Source of the DNA: Actinoallomurus spadix
GTDB taxonomy: Bacteria; Actinomycetota; Actinomycetes; Streptosporangiales; Streptosporangiaceae
DNA: 64,000 bases
Direction of reading: 5' to 3'
Assembly (NCBI RefSeq): GCF_024055725.1
Contig: NZ_JAMXMX010000004.1
Coordinates: forward strand, 1-64,000
The notes under the pieces are model-generated. The model ran no database searches. It was not told where the DNA came from and saw nothing but the letters and a program-made list of their open reading frames with translations. Shown here one piece after another: positions 11,672 through 21,512 of this stretch. The stretch's first letter is position 1. Each line of letters starts with the position of its first letter. Both the position numbers and the translations under genes were made by a program.

Positions 11672-13708
11672 ATGAGCATCGACCGTCGACGATTCCTGCA
11701 ACTGGCCGGCGGGACCGCCGCGATGACCGCGCTGTCCACCAGCATCGCCCGCGCGGCGGAGATCCCCGCCGCCCGCCGCAGCGGCACCCTGCGCGACATC
11801 GAGCACATCGTCGTGCTCATGCAGGAGAACCGGTCCTTCGACCACTACTTCGGCACGTTGCGCGGCGTGCGCGGCTTCGGCGACCCGACCCCCGTGCGGC
11901 TGCCCGGCGGCAGGCCGGTCTGGTACCAGTCCGACGGGACCAAGGATGTCCTTCCGTTCCGGCCGGACGCCACCGACCTCGGAATGCGGTTCCTCCAGGA
12001 CCTCGACCACAGCTGGAACGGCGGCCACGCGGCCTGGAACAACGGCGCGTACGACCGGTGGGTTCCGGCCAAGACGGCCACCACGATGGCCTATCTCACC
12101 CGCGAGGACATCCCGTTCCACTACGCGCTGGCGGACGCCTTCACGATCTGCGACGCGTACCACTGCTCGATGATGGGGCCGACCGACCCGAACCGGTACT
12201 ACATGTGGACCGGCTACACCGGCAACGACGGCAAGGGCGGCGGCCCCGTCCTCGGCAACGATGAGGCCGGATACTCCTGGACGACCTATCCCGAACGCCT
12301 GGAGAAGGCCGGGATCTCCTGGAAGATCTACCAGGACGTGGGCGACGGCCTCGACGCGAAGGGCTTCTGGGGCTGGACCGGCGACGCCTACATCGGCAAC
12401 TACGGCGACAACTCACTGCTGTACTTCACGCAGTACCAGAACGCCGTGCCCGGCGACCCGCTGTACGAGCGGGCGCGTACGGGCACCGACGCCAAGCACG
12501 GGCAGGGGCTCTTTGACCTCCTCCGGGCCGACGTCACGGCGGGACGGCTGCCGCAGATCTCCTGGATCGCGGCTCCCGAGGCGTTCACCGAGCACCCGAA
12601 CTGGCCGGCCAACTACGGCGCCTGGTACATCGCGCAGGTCCTGGACGCGCTGACCGCCGACCCTGAGGTGTGGAGCAGGACCGCGCTGTTCATCACCTAC
12701 GACGAGAACGACGGCTTCTTCGACCACGCCGTGCCGCCGTACCCTCCTTCGTCTCCCGCGCGGGGGCGCTCGACCGTCGACGTCACGGGTGAGATCCATC
12801 CAGGCGCGGGCGGGGAGGCCGCGGGCCCGTACGGACTCGGTCAGCGCGTCCCGATGTTCGTCGTCTCGCCGTGGAGCAAGGGCGGCTGGGTGTGCTCGGA
12901 GGTCTTCGACCACACCTCGATCATCCGCTTCATGGAGCAGCGCTTCGGAGTCCGCGAGCCGAACATCTCGGCCTGGCGCAGGGCGGTCTGCGGCGACCTG
13001 ACGTCGGCGTTCGACTTCGGCCGTACGGCCGCGGCGATGCCCGCGCTGCCCGACACCAGCGGCTACCTCCCGCCGGACCGCGACCGGCACCCCGACTACG
13101 TGCCGAAGCCGCCGGCGCACCCGGCGCTGCCCCGGCAGGAGCGTGGCCTGCGTCCCGCCCGTCCGCTGCCGTACGACCCGGCCGTTGACGGCCGGGCCGC
13201 GTCCACCGGCCTGATGATCGACTTCGCCGAGCACGGTACGGCGGCCGCCGTCTTCCAGGTGACCTCCGCGACCCACGCGGGCGGGCCCTGGACCTACACC
13301 GTCGGCGGCGGCCGGCGGCTGTCCGCGACCTGGGGTCCGGGCGCGTACGACGTCGAGGTGCACGGCCCGAACGGGTTCTTCCGGCGGCTCGCGGGCGCCG
13401 GCGGAGCCGGCCCGGAGGTCACCGCGCGCCACGACGGACGCGGCGAGCGGGTCCGGCTGGTCCTGACCAACCACGGCGAGCAGCCCGTGCGGCTGACGGT
13501 CGAGGACGCCCACGGAGACGAGCACCCGGCGGCGTACCGGCTCCGGCCCGGCGGGCACGCCGTGCACGTGGCGCCGGTCCGCCGCCGCCACGGCTGGTAC
13601 GACCTGTCGATCCGGTCGGACCACGACGAGGACTTCGTCCGGCGGCTGGCCGGTCACGTCGAGACCGGGCGCCCGAGCACCAGCGACCCGGCGATCACCA
13701 CGGTCTGA
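11672..13708 (+). CDS. Tat-exported phosphocholine-type phospholipase C
   Basis: The 678-residue product belongs to the phosphoesterase family of bacterial phospholipases C and acid phosphatases. It begins with a twin-arginine signal (RRRFLQLAGG at residues 5-14) and a hydrophobic stretch ending near AARA, so it is exported folded. The catalytic signature ENRSFDHYFG follows at about residues 52-61, with a second active-site segment YDENDGFFDH near 345. The C-terminal 170 residues look like the two repeated beta domains (DUF756) of phosphocholine-specific enzymes. It would hydrolyse phosphatidylcholine or sphingomyelin outside the cell. The ATG at 11672 is chosen because the Tat motif follows directly. 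I saw no clear PHO box upstream. It is convergent with pheT. Confidence 0.88.
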   Translation: MSIDRRRFLQLAGGTAAMTALSTSIARAAEIPAARRSGTLRDIEHIVVLMQENRSFDHYFGTLRGVRGFGDPTPVRLPGGRPVWYQSDGTKDVLPFRPDATDLGMRFLQDLDHSWNGGHAAWNNGAYDRWVPAKTATTMAYLTREDIPFHYALADAFTICDAYHCSMMGPTDPNRYYMWTGYTGNDGKGGGPVLGNDEAGYSWTTYPERLEKAGISWKIYQDVGDGLDAKGFWGWTGDAYIGNYGDNSLLYFTQYQNAVPGDPLYERARTGTDAKHGQGLFDLLRADVTAGRLPQISWIAAPEAFTEHPNWPANYGAWYIAQVLDALTADPEVWSRTALFITYDENDGFFDHAVPPYPPSSPARGRSTVDVTGEIHPGAGGEAAGPYGLGQRVPMFVVSPWSKGGWVCSEVFDHTSIIRFMEQRFGVREPNISAWRRAVCGDLTSAFDFGRTAAAMPALPDTSGYLPPDRDRHPDYVPKPPAHPALPRQERGLRPARPLPYDPAVDGRAASTGLMIDFAEHGTAAAVFQVTSATHAGGPWTYTVGGGRRLSATWGPGAYDVEVHGPNGFFRRLAGAGGAGPEVTARHDGRGERVRLVLTNHGEQPVRLTVEDAHGDEHPAAYRLRPGGHAVHVAPVRRRHGWYDLSIRSDHDEDFVRRLAGHVETGRPSTSDPAITTV

Positions 13709-13738
13709 GCCATCGCGATCCGAGCCGCGGCGGCCGGA

Positions 13739-13766
13739 GCGCCGTGGGCACGCGTGACCACGGCGC
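13739..13766. terminator. Bidirectional terminator between the phospholipase gene and pheT
   Basis: GCGCCGTGG (13739-13747) pairs perfectly with CCACGGCGC (13758-13766) around a ten-base loop. It sits in the short gap between the two convergent stop codons. Confidence 0.7.
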
Positions 13767-13775
13767 GGACCCTCG

Positions 13776-16256
13776 TCAGGCGCCCCGCAGGACGGCGCCG
13801 ACCCGCTCGGCCGCCGCGGCCACGGCGGCGTCCCGGACGGCGGTCGTCTCCTCGGCGGTGAGCGTACGGTCGGGCGCGCGGAAGCGCAGCGTGTAGGCGA
13901 GCGACTTGTTGCCCTCGCCGACCTGATCCCCCGTGTAGACGTCGAACAGCCGGATCGACTCCAGCAGCCCGGTCGCCCCGTGCGCCTCGACGCCCGCCCG
14001 CAGGGCGGCCTCCACCTCGGCGGCGGGCACGCCGCCGGCCACGGTGAGCGCGATGTCCTGGGTGGCCACCGGGTACGTCGCGATGTGCGGCGCGAGCACC
14101 GTGCCGGCCGCCTTCGACTCCAGCCGGCTCAGCTCGAGCTCCATCGCACAGGCGCGGGCCGGCAGGTCGAAGGCCTTGGTCACCCGGGGGTGCAGCTCTC
14201 CCGCGTGGCCGATGAGCGTCCCGTCGGCGAACAGGGCGGCGCAGCGGCCAGGATGCCAGGGCGCGTGCCGGTCCGCCTTGACCTCCAGCTCGACGCCGGC
14301 CTCGGCCGCGACGATCCGGGCCGCCTCGATGGCGTCGGCCCAGGTCGCCGGGCGGCCCTCACCCCACCAGCCGGCCGGCTCACGGCTTCCGCCCAGGACG
14401 ACGGCGACCCGCAGCGGCTGGTCGGGCAGTGCCGCCTCGATCGCGGCGAGCTCCTCGGCGGTGGGCGCCCGGTCGACCGGCGGCCGGGGCGGCGTCGGGG
14501 CGTCCGGCCGGGGCCGGTAGACCAGGCCCGTCTCGAACAGCGCGACGTCGGGGAAGCCCCGCCCGAGGTTGCGGTGCAGCGTGCGCAGCATCGCCGGCAG
14601 CAGGGTCGTCCGCAGCAGCGGCTCTTCCTCGGTGAGCGGGTTGGCCAGCCGCAGCGCGCGCCGGCGGGCGTCGTCGGCGGGCAGCTGCAGCGCGTCCCAG
14701 TCGGCCGCGGACACGAACGGGTAGTTGATCACCTCGTTGTAGCCCGCGGCGGCCAGGGCGCGGCCGACGCGGCGGCGCAGCCGCTGCGCCGGGGTGAGGC
14801 CCCGGCCGGCCACCGAGCGCGGCGCGCGGGCCGGGATGTTCTCGTAGCCCTCGAGCCGGATGACCTCCTCGGCGAGGTCGTTCGGGTCGCGCAGGTCCGG
14901 GCGCCAGGACGGCGGCTTCACCGTCAGGACGTCCTCGCCGGTGACCTCGCAGCCCACGTCGCGGAGCCGCTCGACGACCGTGTCGCGGCCGTACGTCACG
15001 CCGGCGACGCGGTCCGGATGGTCCGCGGGGATGGTGATCGTGACGTTCTCCGCCGGGGCCTCGGCGTGCGTGACCCCTGGGAGGATCTCTGCGCCGCCGA
15101 GCTCGGCGAGCATCCGCACGGCCCGGTGGGTCGCCACGAGCGGCAGGTCGCGGTCGACGCCGCGCTCGAAGCGGTACAGCGCCTCGCTCTTGAGCTTGTG
15201 GCGGCGCCCCTGGCGCGCCAGGTCGCTCGCCGAGAAGTGCGCGCCCTCGATCACCATGTCGGTCGACTTCTCGTCGATCTCGGTGTTCAGGCCGCCCATC
15301 GTGCCCGCCAGTGAGAGCGGCCCCGACCCGTCGGTGATCAGGACGTCGTCCGGGTGCAGATCCCGTACGACGTGGTCGAGGGTCTCCAGCCGCTCGCCGG
15401 GCTCCGAGCGGCGTACGACGATCGGGCCGGTGAGCTTGGCGCGGTCGAACGCGTGCAGCGGCTGGCCGAGCTCCAGCATGAGGTAGTTGGTGACGTCGAC
15501 GGCCAGGGACACCGAACGCATCCCGGCGCGGGCCAGCCGGACCCGCATCCACAGCGGGGACGGCGTGTCCGGCGCGAAGCCGCGCACCTCCCGCAGCACG
15601 AAGCGGTCGCAGGCGGTCGGGTCGGCGATGCTCGCCGGGTACGACTCGCCGGTCTCGGCCGGGACCTCGGCGTCGGCCGGATCCCGGAACGGCACGCCGA
15701 ACGCGGTCGCCGCCTCCCGGGCCACGCCGCGGATCGACGCGGTGTAGCCGCGGTCGGGCGTGATGGCGATGTCGAGCACCTCGTCGCGCAACCCGGCCAG
15801 CTCGACGAAGTCGGCGCCGAGGGGCGTGTCCGCGGCCAGGACGAGGATGCCGGGGCTGCTCTCGGCCAGGCCGAGCTCGGCCTCGGAGCAGATCATGCCG
15901 TCGGAGACCCGGCCGTACGTCTTACGCGCGGCGATCTTGAAGCCGCCGGGCAGGACGGCCCCCGGCAGCGAGACCGGGACCCGGTCGCCGACGGTGAAGT
16001 TGGTCGCACCGCAGACGATGCCGCGCGGCTCCGCCTCGCCCACGTCGACCTGGCAGAACCGGATCGGCTTCTTGAAGCCGGTCAGCTCCTCGATCTCCAG
16101 GACCTGGCCGGTGATCACGCCGGACACGTCGTGCCCGACGGTCTCCACGGACTCGACCTCCAGGCCGGCCGCGATCAGCTTCTGGGCGATGTCGCGAGCG
16201 GTGACCTCGGCGGGCAGCTCGGCGTACTCCCGCAGCCACGAAACAGGGACGCGCAT
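13776..16256 (-). CDS. pheT: Phenylalanyl-tRNA synthetase beta subunit
   Basis: This is the large subunit of the alpha2-beta2 enzyme that charges tRNA-Phe. The 826-residue length is normal. It begins with the conserved [11 protein letters not shown], followed by the EMAP-like tRNA-binding domain (about 40-150), then the B3/B4 editing region, the B5 domain (about 400-470), the catalytic-like core, and a C-terminal anticodon-binding domain ending in [13 protein letters not shown]. The start overlaps the pheS stop in a TGATG junction, ensuring equal synthesis of the subunits. Confidence 0.98.
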   Translation of the reverse strand: MRVPVSWLREYAELPAEVTARDIAQKLIAAGLEVESVETVGHDVSGVITGQVLEIEELTGFKKPIRFCQVDVGEAEPRGIVCGATNFTVGDRVPVSLPGAVLPGGFKIAARKTYGRVSDGMICSEAELGLAESSPGILVLAADTPLGADFVELAGLRDEVLDIAITPDRGYTASIRGVAREAATAFGVPFRDPADAEVPAETGESYPASIADPTACDRFVLREVRGFAPDTPSPLWMRVRLARAGMRSVSLAVDVTNYLMLELGQPLHAFDRAKLTGPIVVRRSEPGERLETLDHVVRDLHPDDVLITDGSGPLSLAGTMGGLNTEIDEKSTDMVIEGAHFSASDLARQGRRHKLKSEALYRFERGVDRDLPLVATHRAVRMLAELGGAEILPGVTHAEAPAENVTITIPADHPDRVAGVTYGRDTVVERLRDVGCEVTGEDVLTVKPPSWRPDLRDPNDLAEEVIRLEGYENIPARAPRSVAGRGLTPAQRLRRRVGRALAAAGYNEVINYPFVSAADWDALQLPADDARRRALRLANPLTEEEPLLRTTLLPAMLRTLHRNLGRGFPDVALFETGLVYRPRPDAPTPPRPPVDRAPTAEELAAIEAALPDQPLRVAVVLGGSREPAGWWGEGRPATWADAIEAARIVAAEAGVELEVKADRHAPWHPGRCAALFADGTLIGHAGELHPRVTKAFDLPARACAMELELSRLESKAAGTVLAPHIATYPVATQDIALTVAGGVPAAEVEAALRAGVEAHGATGLLESIRLFDVYTGDQVGEGNKSLAYTLRFRAPDRTLTAEETTAVRDAAVAAAAERVGAVLRGA

Positions 16257-17365
16257 CAGATCTCCATCCCGAACGCCTGGGTGAAGCGCACGTCACCCTC
16301 GAACATGTCGTGCATGTCCTCGACACCGTGCCGGAACATCAGCGTCCGCTCGACGCCGAGGCCGAACGCCCAGCCGCTGTACCGCTCCGGGTCTACCCCG
16401 GCGGCGACCAGTACCCGCGGGTTGACCATGCCGCAGCCGCCCAGCTCGATCCAGCCCTCGGACCGGCAGGTGCGGCACGGCTCGCCGCCCGGCTCGGCCG
16501 AGGCGCCGCGGCAGACGAAGCACTGCATGTCCACCTCGGCGGACGGCTCGGTGAACGGGAAGTAGTACGGCCGGAACCGGGTCTTCAGGCCCGCGCCGAA
16601 CATGCCGGTGACGAACGCGCCGATGGCGCCGCGCAGGTCGGCCATCGTGATGCCCTCGTCGACGACGAGGCCCTCCATCTGGTGGAAGACGGGGCTGTGC
16701 GTCGCGTCGAGCTCGTCGGTGCGGAACGTGCGGCCGGTGCACACGACGTAGACGGGCAGCTCACGAGTGAGCAGGGCGCGGATCTGCACCGGCGAGGTGT
16801 GGGTCCGCAGCACCAGCCCGGAGTCCTCGGACTCGACGAAGAAGGTGTCCTGCATCTCGCGCGCCGGGTGGGCCGGCGGGAAGTTCAGGGCGTCGAAGTT
16901 GAACCACTCGGCCTCGACCTCGGGACCCTCGGCCAGCTCGAAGCCCATGGAGACGAAGACGTCCGCCATGCGCTCGGCGATGGTGGTCACCGGGTGGCGG
17001 GCGCCGCGCGGGCGGCGGTCGAGCCGCAGGGTGACGTCGACGGCCTCCTCGACGAGGACGCGCTGGTCGCGCTCCTCCTCCAGCTCGGCCTGACGGGTCT
17101 TGAGCGCCTCGGAGACCTCACGGCGCGCCGTGCCGACACGCTTGCCCGCCTCGGCCTTGGCGTGCGGCGGCAGGGCGCCGATCTCCCGATTGGCGAGCGC
17201 GAGCGGCGAGCGGTCCCCCGCGTGGGCGAGACGGACCTGCTTCAGCTCGTCGAGGCTCGCGGCGGCACTGATCGCGGCGAGGGCCTCGTCGCGCGCGCGG
17301 GCCACCTCGTCCGGATGGAGCGCGGTGACCTCGACGGGGTCATATGACTTATTGGGTGCGGACAT
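16256..17365 (-). CDS. pheS: Phenylalanyl-tRNA synthetase alpha subunit
   Basis: This is the catalytic subunit, 369 residues. The N-terminal 90 residues form a charged helical arm. Class II motif 2 appears as [19 protein letters not shown] near residue 210, and motif 3 as [13 protein letters not shown] near 345. The FTEPSAEVD segment near 275 belongs to the phenylalanine pocket. The ATG at 17365 has TGGAGTAA 10-15 bases ahead. No T-box or phenylalanine-rich leader peptide was visible in the 125 bases upstream, so regulation by attenuation is not supported. Confidence 0.98.
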   Translation of the reverse strand: MSAPNKSYDPVEVTALHPDEVARARDEALAAISAAASLDELKQVRLAHAGDRSPLALANREIGALPPHAKAEAGKRVGTARREVSEALKTRQAELEEERDQRVLVEEAVDVTLRLDRRPRGARHPVTTIAERMADVFVSMGFELAEGPEVEAEWFNFDALNFPPAHPAREMQDTFFVESEDSGLVLRTHTSPVQIRALLTRELPVYVVCTGRTFRTDELDATHSPVFHQMEGLVVDEGITMADLRGAIGAFVTGMFGAGLKTRFRPYYFPFTEPSAEVDMQCFVCRGASAEPGGEPCRTCRSEGWIELGGCGMVNPRVLVAAGVDPERYSGWAFGLGVERTLMFRHGVEDMHDMFEGDVRFTQAFGMEI

Positions 17366-17490
17366 GAGTGTCAGTTACTCCAGCAATGGCGGAACGGCGA
17401 TCGAGTCTAGTCGGCCCATGGCCTGCGGCCCGTGAGACGGCCATCAGACGATCATGGCGGTACGGGCCGCTCGGGAAGCCCGCGGCGCTC

Positions 17491-18597
17491 TCAGGCGAAG
17501 TCTGGAGCCCCGGCGGGCAGGCTAAATCGGAACTCGGCGCCGCCGCCCGGGGCGCGCCCCACGGCGATGGTGCCGCCATGGGCCTCGACGAGGCCCTTCA
17601 CGATGTAGAGGCCGAGGCCGGTGCCGCCGCGGGGCTGGCCGTGGCCGCGCCAGAACTGGCGGAAGACGCGGTGGACCGCCTCGGGCGGGATGCCCTCACC
17701 CTCGTCGCGCACGGCGACGACGGCTCCCGGGGTGCTCGCGTCCGGCTCCACCACGATGGTTACGGTACCAGCCCCGTGTCGCAGGGCGTTCTCGACGAGA
17801 TTGCCGATGATCTGGTCGATCTTGTCCGGGTCGAGCCACATCTCCGGCAGCTCCCCGGTGACCTTCAGCTCGAACCGGCCCGCCGGGTCACCCGCCGCGA
17901 TCCGGCCCGCGATGATCTTCCGGGCCTCCTCGGCGACGTCGACGACCTGGCGGCGCATCTCCAGCCGGCCCGCCTCGATGCGCGAGACGTCCAGCAGCTC
18001 GGTGATCAGGCGGGTCACGCGGTCGGCGTCGGAGTTGACCGTCTCGAGCATGACCCGCTTCTGATCGTCGTTGAACCGGTGCCACTTGGCCAGCAGCGTG
18101 GCGGTGAAGCCCTTGACGCTGGTCAGCGGGGACCGCAGCTCGTGCGCGACGGTGGAGACGAGGTCGGCCCGGCCGCGCTCGTGGCGGGCGCGCTCGGCCG
18201 CGTCGCGCAGCGCGATCGTGAACCGGCGGACGGTGCCGTCCCGCTCACGGTCGTACGAGGCCGTGACGAGCAGTTCGGGCCCGTCGCCGAGGTAGAGCGG
18301 CCGCTCCGGGTGGCGGGTGCGGGTGGCCAGCCCGCCGTACGGGTCGAGGCACTTCCACCAGTCGCGGCCGTCGGCGTCGCGCAGCGGCAGGACGTCGGCG
18401 AAGTCACGGCCGAGGGCCTCGGCCCGCCGGATGCCGGTCATCCGGACCGCGGCCCGGTTGAACACCACGACCCGCCGATCGGCGTCGGCCACGATGAGCC
18501 CGTCGGGCAGCGCGTCGGGAGACAGGTCCCATGGCGCCGCCTGGCCGGCGAGGTCCTCAACGCCGTGCGGGACCGATCCGCCCACGACCGCGGCCAC
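17491..18597 (-). CDS. Soluble PAS-domain sensor histidine kinase (orphan)
   Basis: The 368-residue protein has a PAS domain (about 25-130), a HisKA phosphoacceptor helix with His152 in STVAHELRSPLTSVKGF, and a HATPase_c domain with an N box (NLVENALRHG) and G boxes (DEGEGI and GGTGLGLYIVKG). No signal peptide or membrane segment is visible, so it is probably cytoplasmic. No response regulator gene is next to it. As I recall, a kinase at this place next to pheST is conserved in Streptomyces, which suggests a link to translation, but the signal is unknown. The GTG at 18597 has GGGAG eight bases upstream. Confidence 0.92.
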   Translation of the reverse strand: MAAVVGGSVPHGVEDLAGQAAPWDLSPDALPDGLIVADADRRVVVFNRAAVRMTGIRRAEALGRDFADVLPLRDADGRDWWKCLDPYGGLATRTRHPERPLYLGDGPELLVTASYDRERDGTVRRFTIALRDAAERARHERGRADLVSTVAHELRSPLTSVKGFTATLLAKWHRFNDDQKRVMLETVNSDADRVTRLITELLDVSRIEAGRLEMRRQVVDVAEEARKIIAGRIAAGDPAGRFELKVTGELPEMWLDPDKIDQIIGNLVENALRHGAGTVTIVVEPDASTPGAVVAVRDEGEGIPPEAVHRVFRQFWRGHGQPRGGTGLGLYIVKGLVEAHGGTIAVGRAPGGGAEFRFSLPAGAPDFA

Positions 18598-18705
18598 CTC
18601 CCCGGCTCCCTATTGACAGTGCTGGCCTGACTCTAGTGCGGACGACGTAAATATCGCCACGCCAGAGTCGTTAATTACGGATGTTCCCGGTATGGCGGCC
18701 GGTCC

Positions 18706-19038
18706 TCAGTTGCCGAACGCCTCGTCGACCGTGTCATACGTCGGAAACAGCTCGTCGAGCCGAGTGATTCGCAGAATCCGCCGCTGCGCGGGCCGCACCC
18801 GCGCCAGGCGGAGCGTCCCGCCCTTGTCCCGGAGCCGGTTGCCGACCGCGACCAGCGCGCCGAGCCCGGCGGCGTCGCAGAAGCGGACGGCGTCGAAGTC
18901 GGCGACGAGGTTGATGTGCCCGGCCTCGATGAGGCCGAGAAGGTCCGCGCGCAGCCGCCCCGCCGTCTGCACGTCGATCTCGCCACCGATCGCGACGACC
19001 GCCGCGTCACCGTCCCGCCGGACGACCCGGGCCGCCAT
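18706..19038 (-). CDS. STAS-domain anti-sigma factor antagonist lacking the phospho-serine
   Basis: The 110-residue product is a single STAS domain like SpoIIAA/RsbV, which frees alternative sigma factors by binding an anti-sigma kinase. The core VADFDAVRFCDAAGLGALVAV matches the family, but the usual D-S-[ST]-G phosphorylation site reads D-A-A-G near residues 58-61. It therefore probably cannot be switched off by phosphorylation. No anti-sigma or sigma gene is adjacent; an RsbW-like ATPase gene lies at 37.5 kb. The start is uncertain: the ATG at 19038 fits the domain boundary but has a weak ribosome binding site, and the frame stays open to 19269. Confidence 0.85.
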   Translation of the reverse strand: MAARVVRRDGDAAVVAIGGEIDVQTAGRLRADLLGLIEAGHINLVADFDAVRFCDAAGLGALVAVGNRLRDKGGTLRLARVRPAQRRILRITRLDELFPTYDTVDEAFGN

Positions 19039-19459
19039 CGCGCGCCCGGCCTGGCAGCGGTGGACGCCCCCGCGCACCGTCGCGGACCGGCCCGGTCCCC
19101 TCTCGCAACCCGCCGCCGCACGGCGGCGAGGCAGCGGAATGCCTCTTATGTTCGTTTCCAACCTATTTGCCCCGTTCATCGGAATCGACATCGACTCCGT
19201 GACGGGCGCCGGGGAGCGGGGCCGGGCCTCAGCCGGTCCACCGAGCCGGCGCGACGGAATCGACAGCACCGATCATGTCGCCTTTTCGTCCATTGAACGA
19301 ATCGGGACGCTGTTTTGTTACAGCGAGAAGACATCACTGTTGCGTTCGGTATCGAACATCACCCCCTGCCCGCCCCGGCTACAGTCTTCGACTACCCCAC
19401 CACTCTCCGCGACCGCGGCGGGCTCCGACCCGGCTCGTCGTCCTGGAAAGGAGCCGGAC
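19039..19459. other. Divergent intergenic region between STAS and TSUP genes
   Basis: This 421-base stretch has no convincing gene. It contains AT-richer patches at 19141-19175 and 19290-19350. Between them the plus strand offers TTGAAC (19293-19298), 17 bases and TGTTAC (19316-19321), a plausible promoter for the TSUP gene. The in-frame extension of the STAS frame to 19269 is low-confidence coding sequence without homology that I recognise. Confidence 0.45.
19293..19321 (+). promoter_or_regulatory. Candidate promoter for the TSUP gene
   Basis: TTGAAC and TGTTAC are spaced by 17 bases in a locally AT-rich patch and point towards the transporter gene 140 bases downstream. The assignment rests only on box similarity and spacing. 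Confidence 0.35.
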
Positions 19460-20215
19460 GTGGACCTCCTCGACATGTGCCTGCTCGGCGCCGCCGGAGT
19501 GGCGGCCGGAGGGGTCAACGCGATCGCCGGCGGCGGCTCGCTCATCTCGTTCCCCGCCCTGCTGGCCGTGGGCTGCCCGAACCTCACGGCCAACGTGACC
19601 AACACGGTCGCGCTGTGGCCCGGCTACGTCGGAGGCGTGGCCGGCTACCGCGCGGAACTGGACGGCCAGCGCGGACGCGTGATCGCGCTGAGCGTGACCG
19701 GCGTCCTCGGAGCCGTCGCCGGCTGTCTCCTCCTGCTGCTCACCCCGGCGAGCGTCTTCGCCGCGCTCGTTCCCGTGCTGATCGCGCTGGCCAGCCTTCT
19801 CCTGGCGGCACAGCCGTGGCTGAAACGCCGGCTCGACGCGGCACAGCGCCTCACCGGGAGGCGGCACCGCACGGCGCTCCACGGCGGCGTGCTGGTCGGA
19901 GGCGCTTACGGCGCCTACTTCGGCGCCGGGCTGGGCGTGATGCTGCTCGGGCTGCTCGGGGTCTTCGTGCACGACCGCCTGCAGCGCCTCAACGCCGTCC
20001 GCGCGGTGCTGTCCCTGGTGATCAACACGGTGGCCCTCTCCGCGTTCGCGCTGTTCGGGCCGGTGCGCTGGCCGGCCGCGGGAATCATGGCCGTGACCAG
20101 CCTGGCCGGAGGGTTCCTCGGCGCCCGTGCGGCCCGCCGGATGTCTCCCGGCCTTCTGCGGGCCGTCGTCGTCACGTTCGGGCTCGGGGTCGCCCTCGTC
20201 CTCGCCCTGCGCTGA
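19460..20215 (+). CDS. TSUP (TauE/SafE) family membrane transporter
   Basis: The 251-residue protein is almost wholly hydrophobic with about seven to eight membrane helices. It has the family hallmarks: an N-terminal GGVNAIAGGGSLISFPALL re-entrant segment and a second half with GAYGAYFGAGLGVMLLGLL. TSUP proteins move sulfite, sulfonates or other small anions; the substrate cannot be read here. The GTG at 19460 has AAAGGAG seven bases upstream. The gene is the only plus-strand gene in the infC-pheT block and faces the rRNA methyltransferase gene tail to tail, with eight bases between the stop codons, so it looks inserted. Confidence 0.9.
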   Translation: MDLLDMCLLGAAGVAAGGVNAIAGGGSLISFPALLAVGCPNLTANVTNTVALWPGYVGGVAGYRAELDGQRGRVIALSVTGVLGAVAGCLLLLLTPASVFAALVPVLIALASLLLAAQPWLKRRLDAAQRLTGRRHRTALHGGVLVGGAYGAYFGAGLGVMLLGLLGVFVHDRLQRLNAVRAVLSLVINTVALSAFALFGPVRWPAAGIMAVTSLAGGFLGARAARRMSPGLLRAVVVTFGLGVALVLALR

Positions 20216-20223
20216 GGGCGGGC

Positions 20224-21048
20224 TCAGGAGGGTTCGCCGGCCCGCTGGGCACGGGCCGAGGCGTACAGGCAGACCGCGGCGGCCGTGGCCAGGTTGAGGC
20301 TCTCGGCCCCGCCGTAGATCGGGACGCGCACGACCTCGTCGACCGCGTCCAGGATCTCGTCCGGCAGGCCCCACGCCTCATTGCCGAAGACCCAAGCCGT
20401 CGGGCCGGCGAGGGTTCCGTTGTCCAGCGTGGCGTCCAGGGAGCACTTCCCGGCACCATCGGCGGCCAGGACGGTGAGGCCCGCCTCCTTCAACGCCGGG
20501 ATGAGGACGTCGAACCGCGGTCCGACGACGACCGGAAGATGGAACAGGCTGCCCGCCGACGCGCGTACGCACTTGCCGTTGTACGGATCGACGGAGGCGT
20601 CAGTGAAGATCACCGAGTCGGAGCCCGCGGCGTCGGCGGTGCGCAGCACCGTGCCGGCGTTTCCAGGGTCCCGCACGTGCGCCAGCACGGTCACGAGCCG
20701 CGGCGGCGGCTCGAGCGCCGCCGGCAGGCCGACGTCCACGAACGCGCAGACGGCCAGCAGGCCCTGCGGTGTGACGGTCTGGGCGAGTTCGGCCATGACC
20801 TCACCGCTCACCCGGAAGGTCGGGACTCCGGAACCCTCGGCCTGAGCGATCAGGTCGTGGTGGCGGCTCTCCGCCTCGGCGGTGGTGAACAGCTCGGTGA
20901 GGACGCCGTCGAGCGCGAGGGCCTCGCGTACGGCCTGGGGGCCTTCGGCGAGGAACCGCCGCTCGCGGCGGCGGAAGGCGCGTTTGGCGAGCCGACGAGC
21001 CGCCTTCACCCGTGGTGATCGAGTAGAGGTCAGCTCGCGGCCCGCCAT
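20224..21048 (-). CDS. SpoU/TrmH-type RNA 2'-O-ribose methyltransferase
   Basis: The 274-residue protein has an N-terminal substrate-binding domain (1-100) and a SPOUT catalytic domain with the three knot motifs: VRDPGNAGTVLRTADA near 127, WVFGNEAWGL near 220, and SLNLATAAAVCLY near 253. It would methylate a ribose in rRNA (RlmB/TsnR-like) with SAM; the exact site is unknown. It follows rplT by 20 bases and is probably cotranscribed with infC-rpmI-rplT. TsnR-like relatives give thiostrepton resistance, but housekeeping genes at this locus are usual in actinomycetes. Confidence 0.92.
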   Translation of the reverse strand: MAGRELTSTRSPRVKAARRLAKRAFRRRERRFLAEGPQAVREALALDGVLTELFTTAEAESRHHDLIAQAEGSGVPTFRVSGEVMAELAQTVTPQGLLAVCAFVDVGLPAALEPPPRLVTVLAHVRDPGNAGTVLRTADAAGSDSVIFTDASVDPYNGKCVRASAGSLFHLPVVVGPRFDVLIPALKEAGLTVLAADGAGKCSLDATLDNGTLAGPTAWVFGNEAWGLPDEILDAVDEVVRVPIYGGAESLNLATAAAVCLYASARAQRAGEPS

Positions 21049-21068
21049 CAGCGTCGTTTCTCGCTCGG

Positions 21069-21446
21069 TCAGGCCGCCGCGCTGCCCTCGGCGGGCAGCG
21101 CCTTCTTGGCCGTCTCGACGAGGACCGCGAACGCCGCGGCGTCGTTCACCGCGAGCTCGGCGAGCATGCGGCGGTCGACCTCGACGCCGGCCTCGCGCAG
21201 GCCCTGGATGAACCGGTTGTACGTCATGCCGTTCGCGCGGGCCGCCGCGTTGATCCGCTGGATCCACAGACGGCGGAACTGGCCCTTGCGGTCCTTCCGG
21301 TCCCGGAAGGCGTACGTCATCGAGTGGAGCTGCTGCTCCTTGGCCTTGCGGTACAGCCTCGACCGCTGGCCACGGTAGCCACTCGCCCGCTCGAGGACGA
21401 CCCGACGCTTCTTGGCGGCGTTGACCGCCCGCTTCACGCGTGCCAC
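21069..21446 (-). CDS. rplT: 50S ribosomal protein L20
   Basis: The 125-residue basic protein has the N-terminal [20 protein letters not shown] arm that penetrates 23S rRNA. The globular C-terminal half ([20 protein letters not shown], then RFIQGL) follows. It is needed early in 50S assembly and in several bacteria represses its own operon by binding the leader or intergenic RNA. It sits 114 bases after rpmI; that gap contains two hairpins. Confidence 0.98.
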   Translation of the reverse strand: MARVKRAVNAAKKRRVVLERASGYRGQRSRLYRKAKEQQLHSMTYAFRDRKDRKGQFRRLWIQRINAAARANGMTYNRFIQGLREAGVEVDRRMLAELAVNDAAAFAVLVETAKKALPAEGSAAA

Positions 21447-21512
21447 GTCTTAGAACTCCTTCGTGGAGGCCGTGCCTTGTCGGCCCGGCCGGTCGTTCGA
21501 CTAACGGGACTC

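Noticed and set aside
17366-17490. Possible attenuator or T-box ahead of pheS
   Set aside because: No phenylalanine-rich leader peptide, T-box core or terminator/anti-terminator pair could be found in the gap.
18613-18639. Perfect TTGACA followed by TAGTGC on the plus strand
   Set aside because: The spacer is only 15 bases and it would transcribe antisense to the STAS gene with no target, so I did not list it as a promoter.
19039-19269. N-terminal extension of the STAS protein
   Set aside because: The frame is open, but the extra residues (Arg/Pro/Gly-rich) do not belong to the STAS fold, and no good start site supports them.
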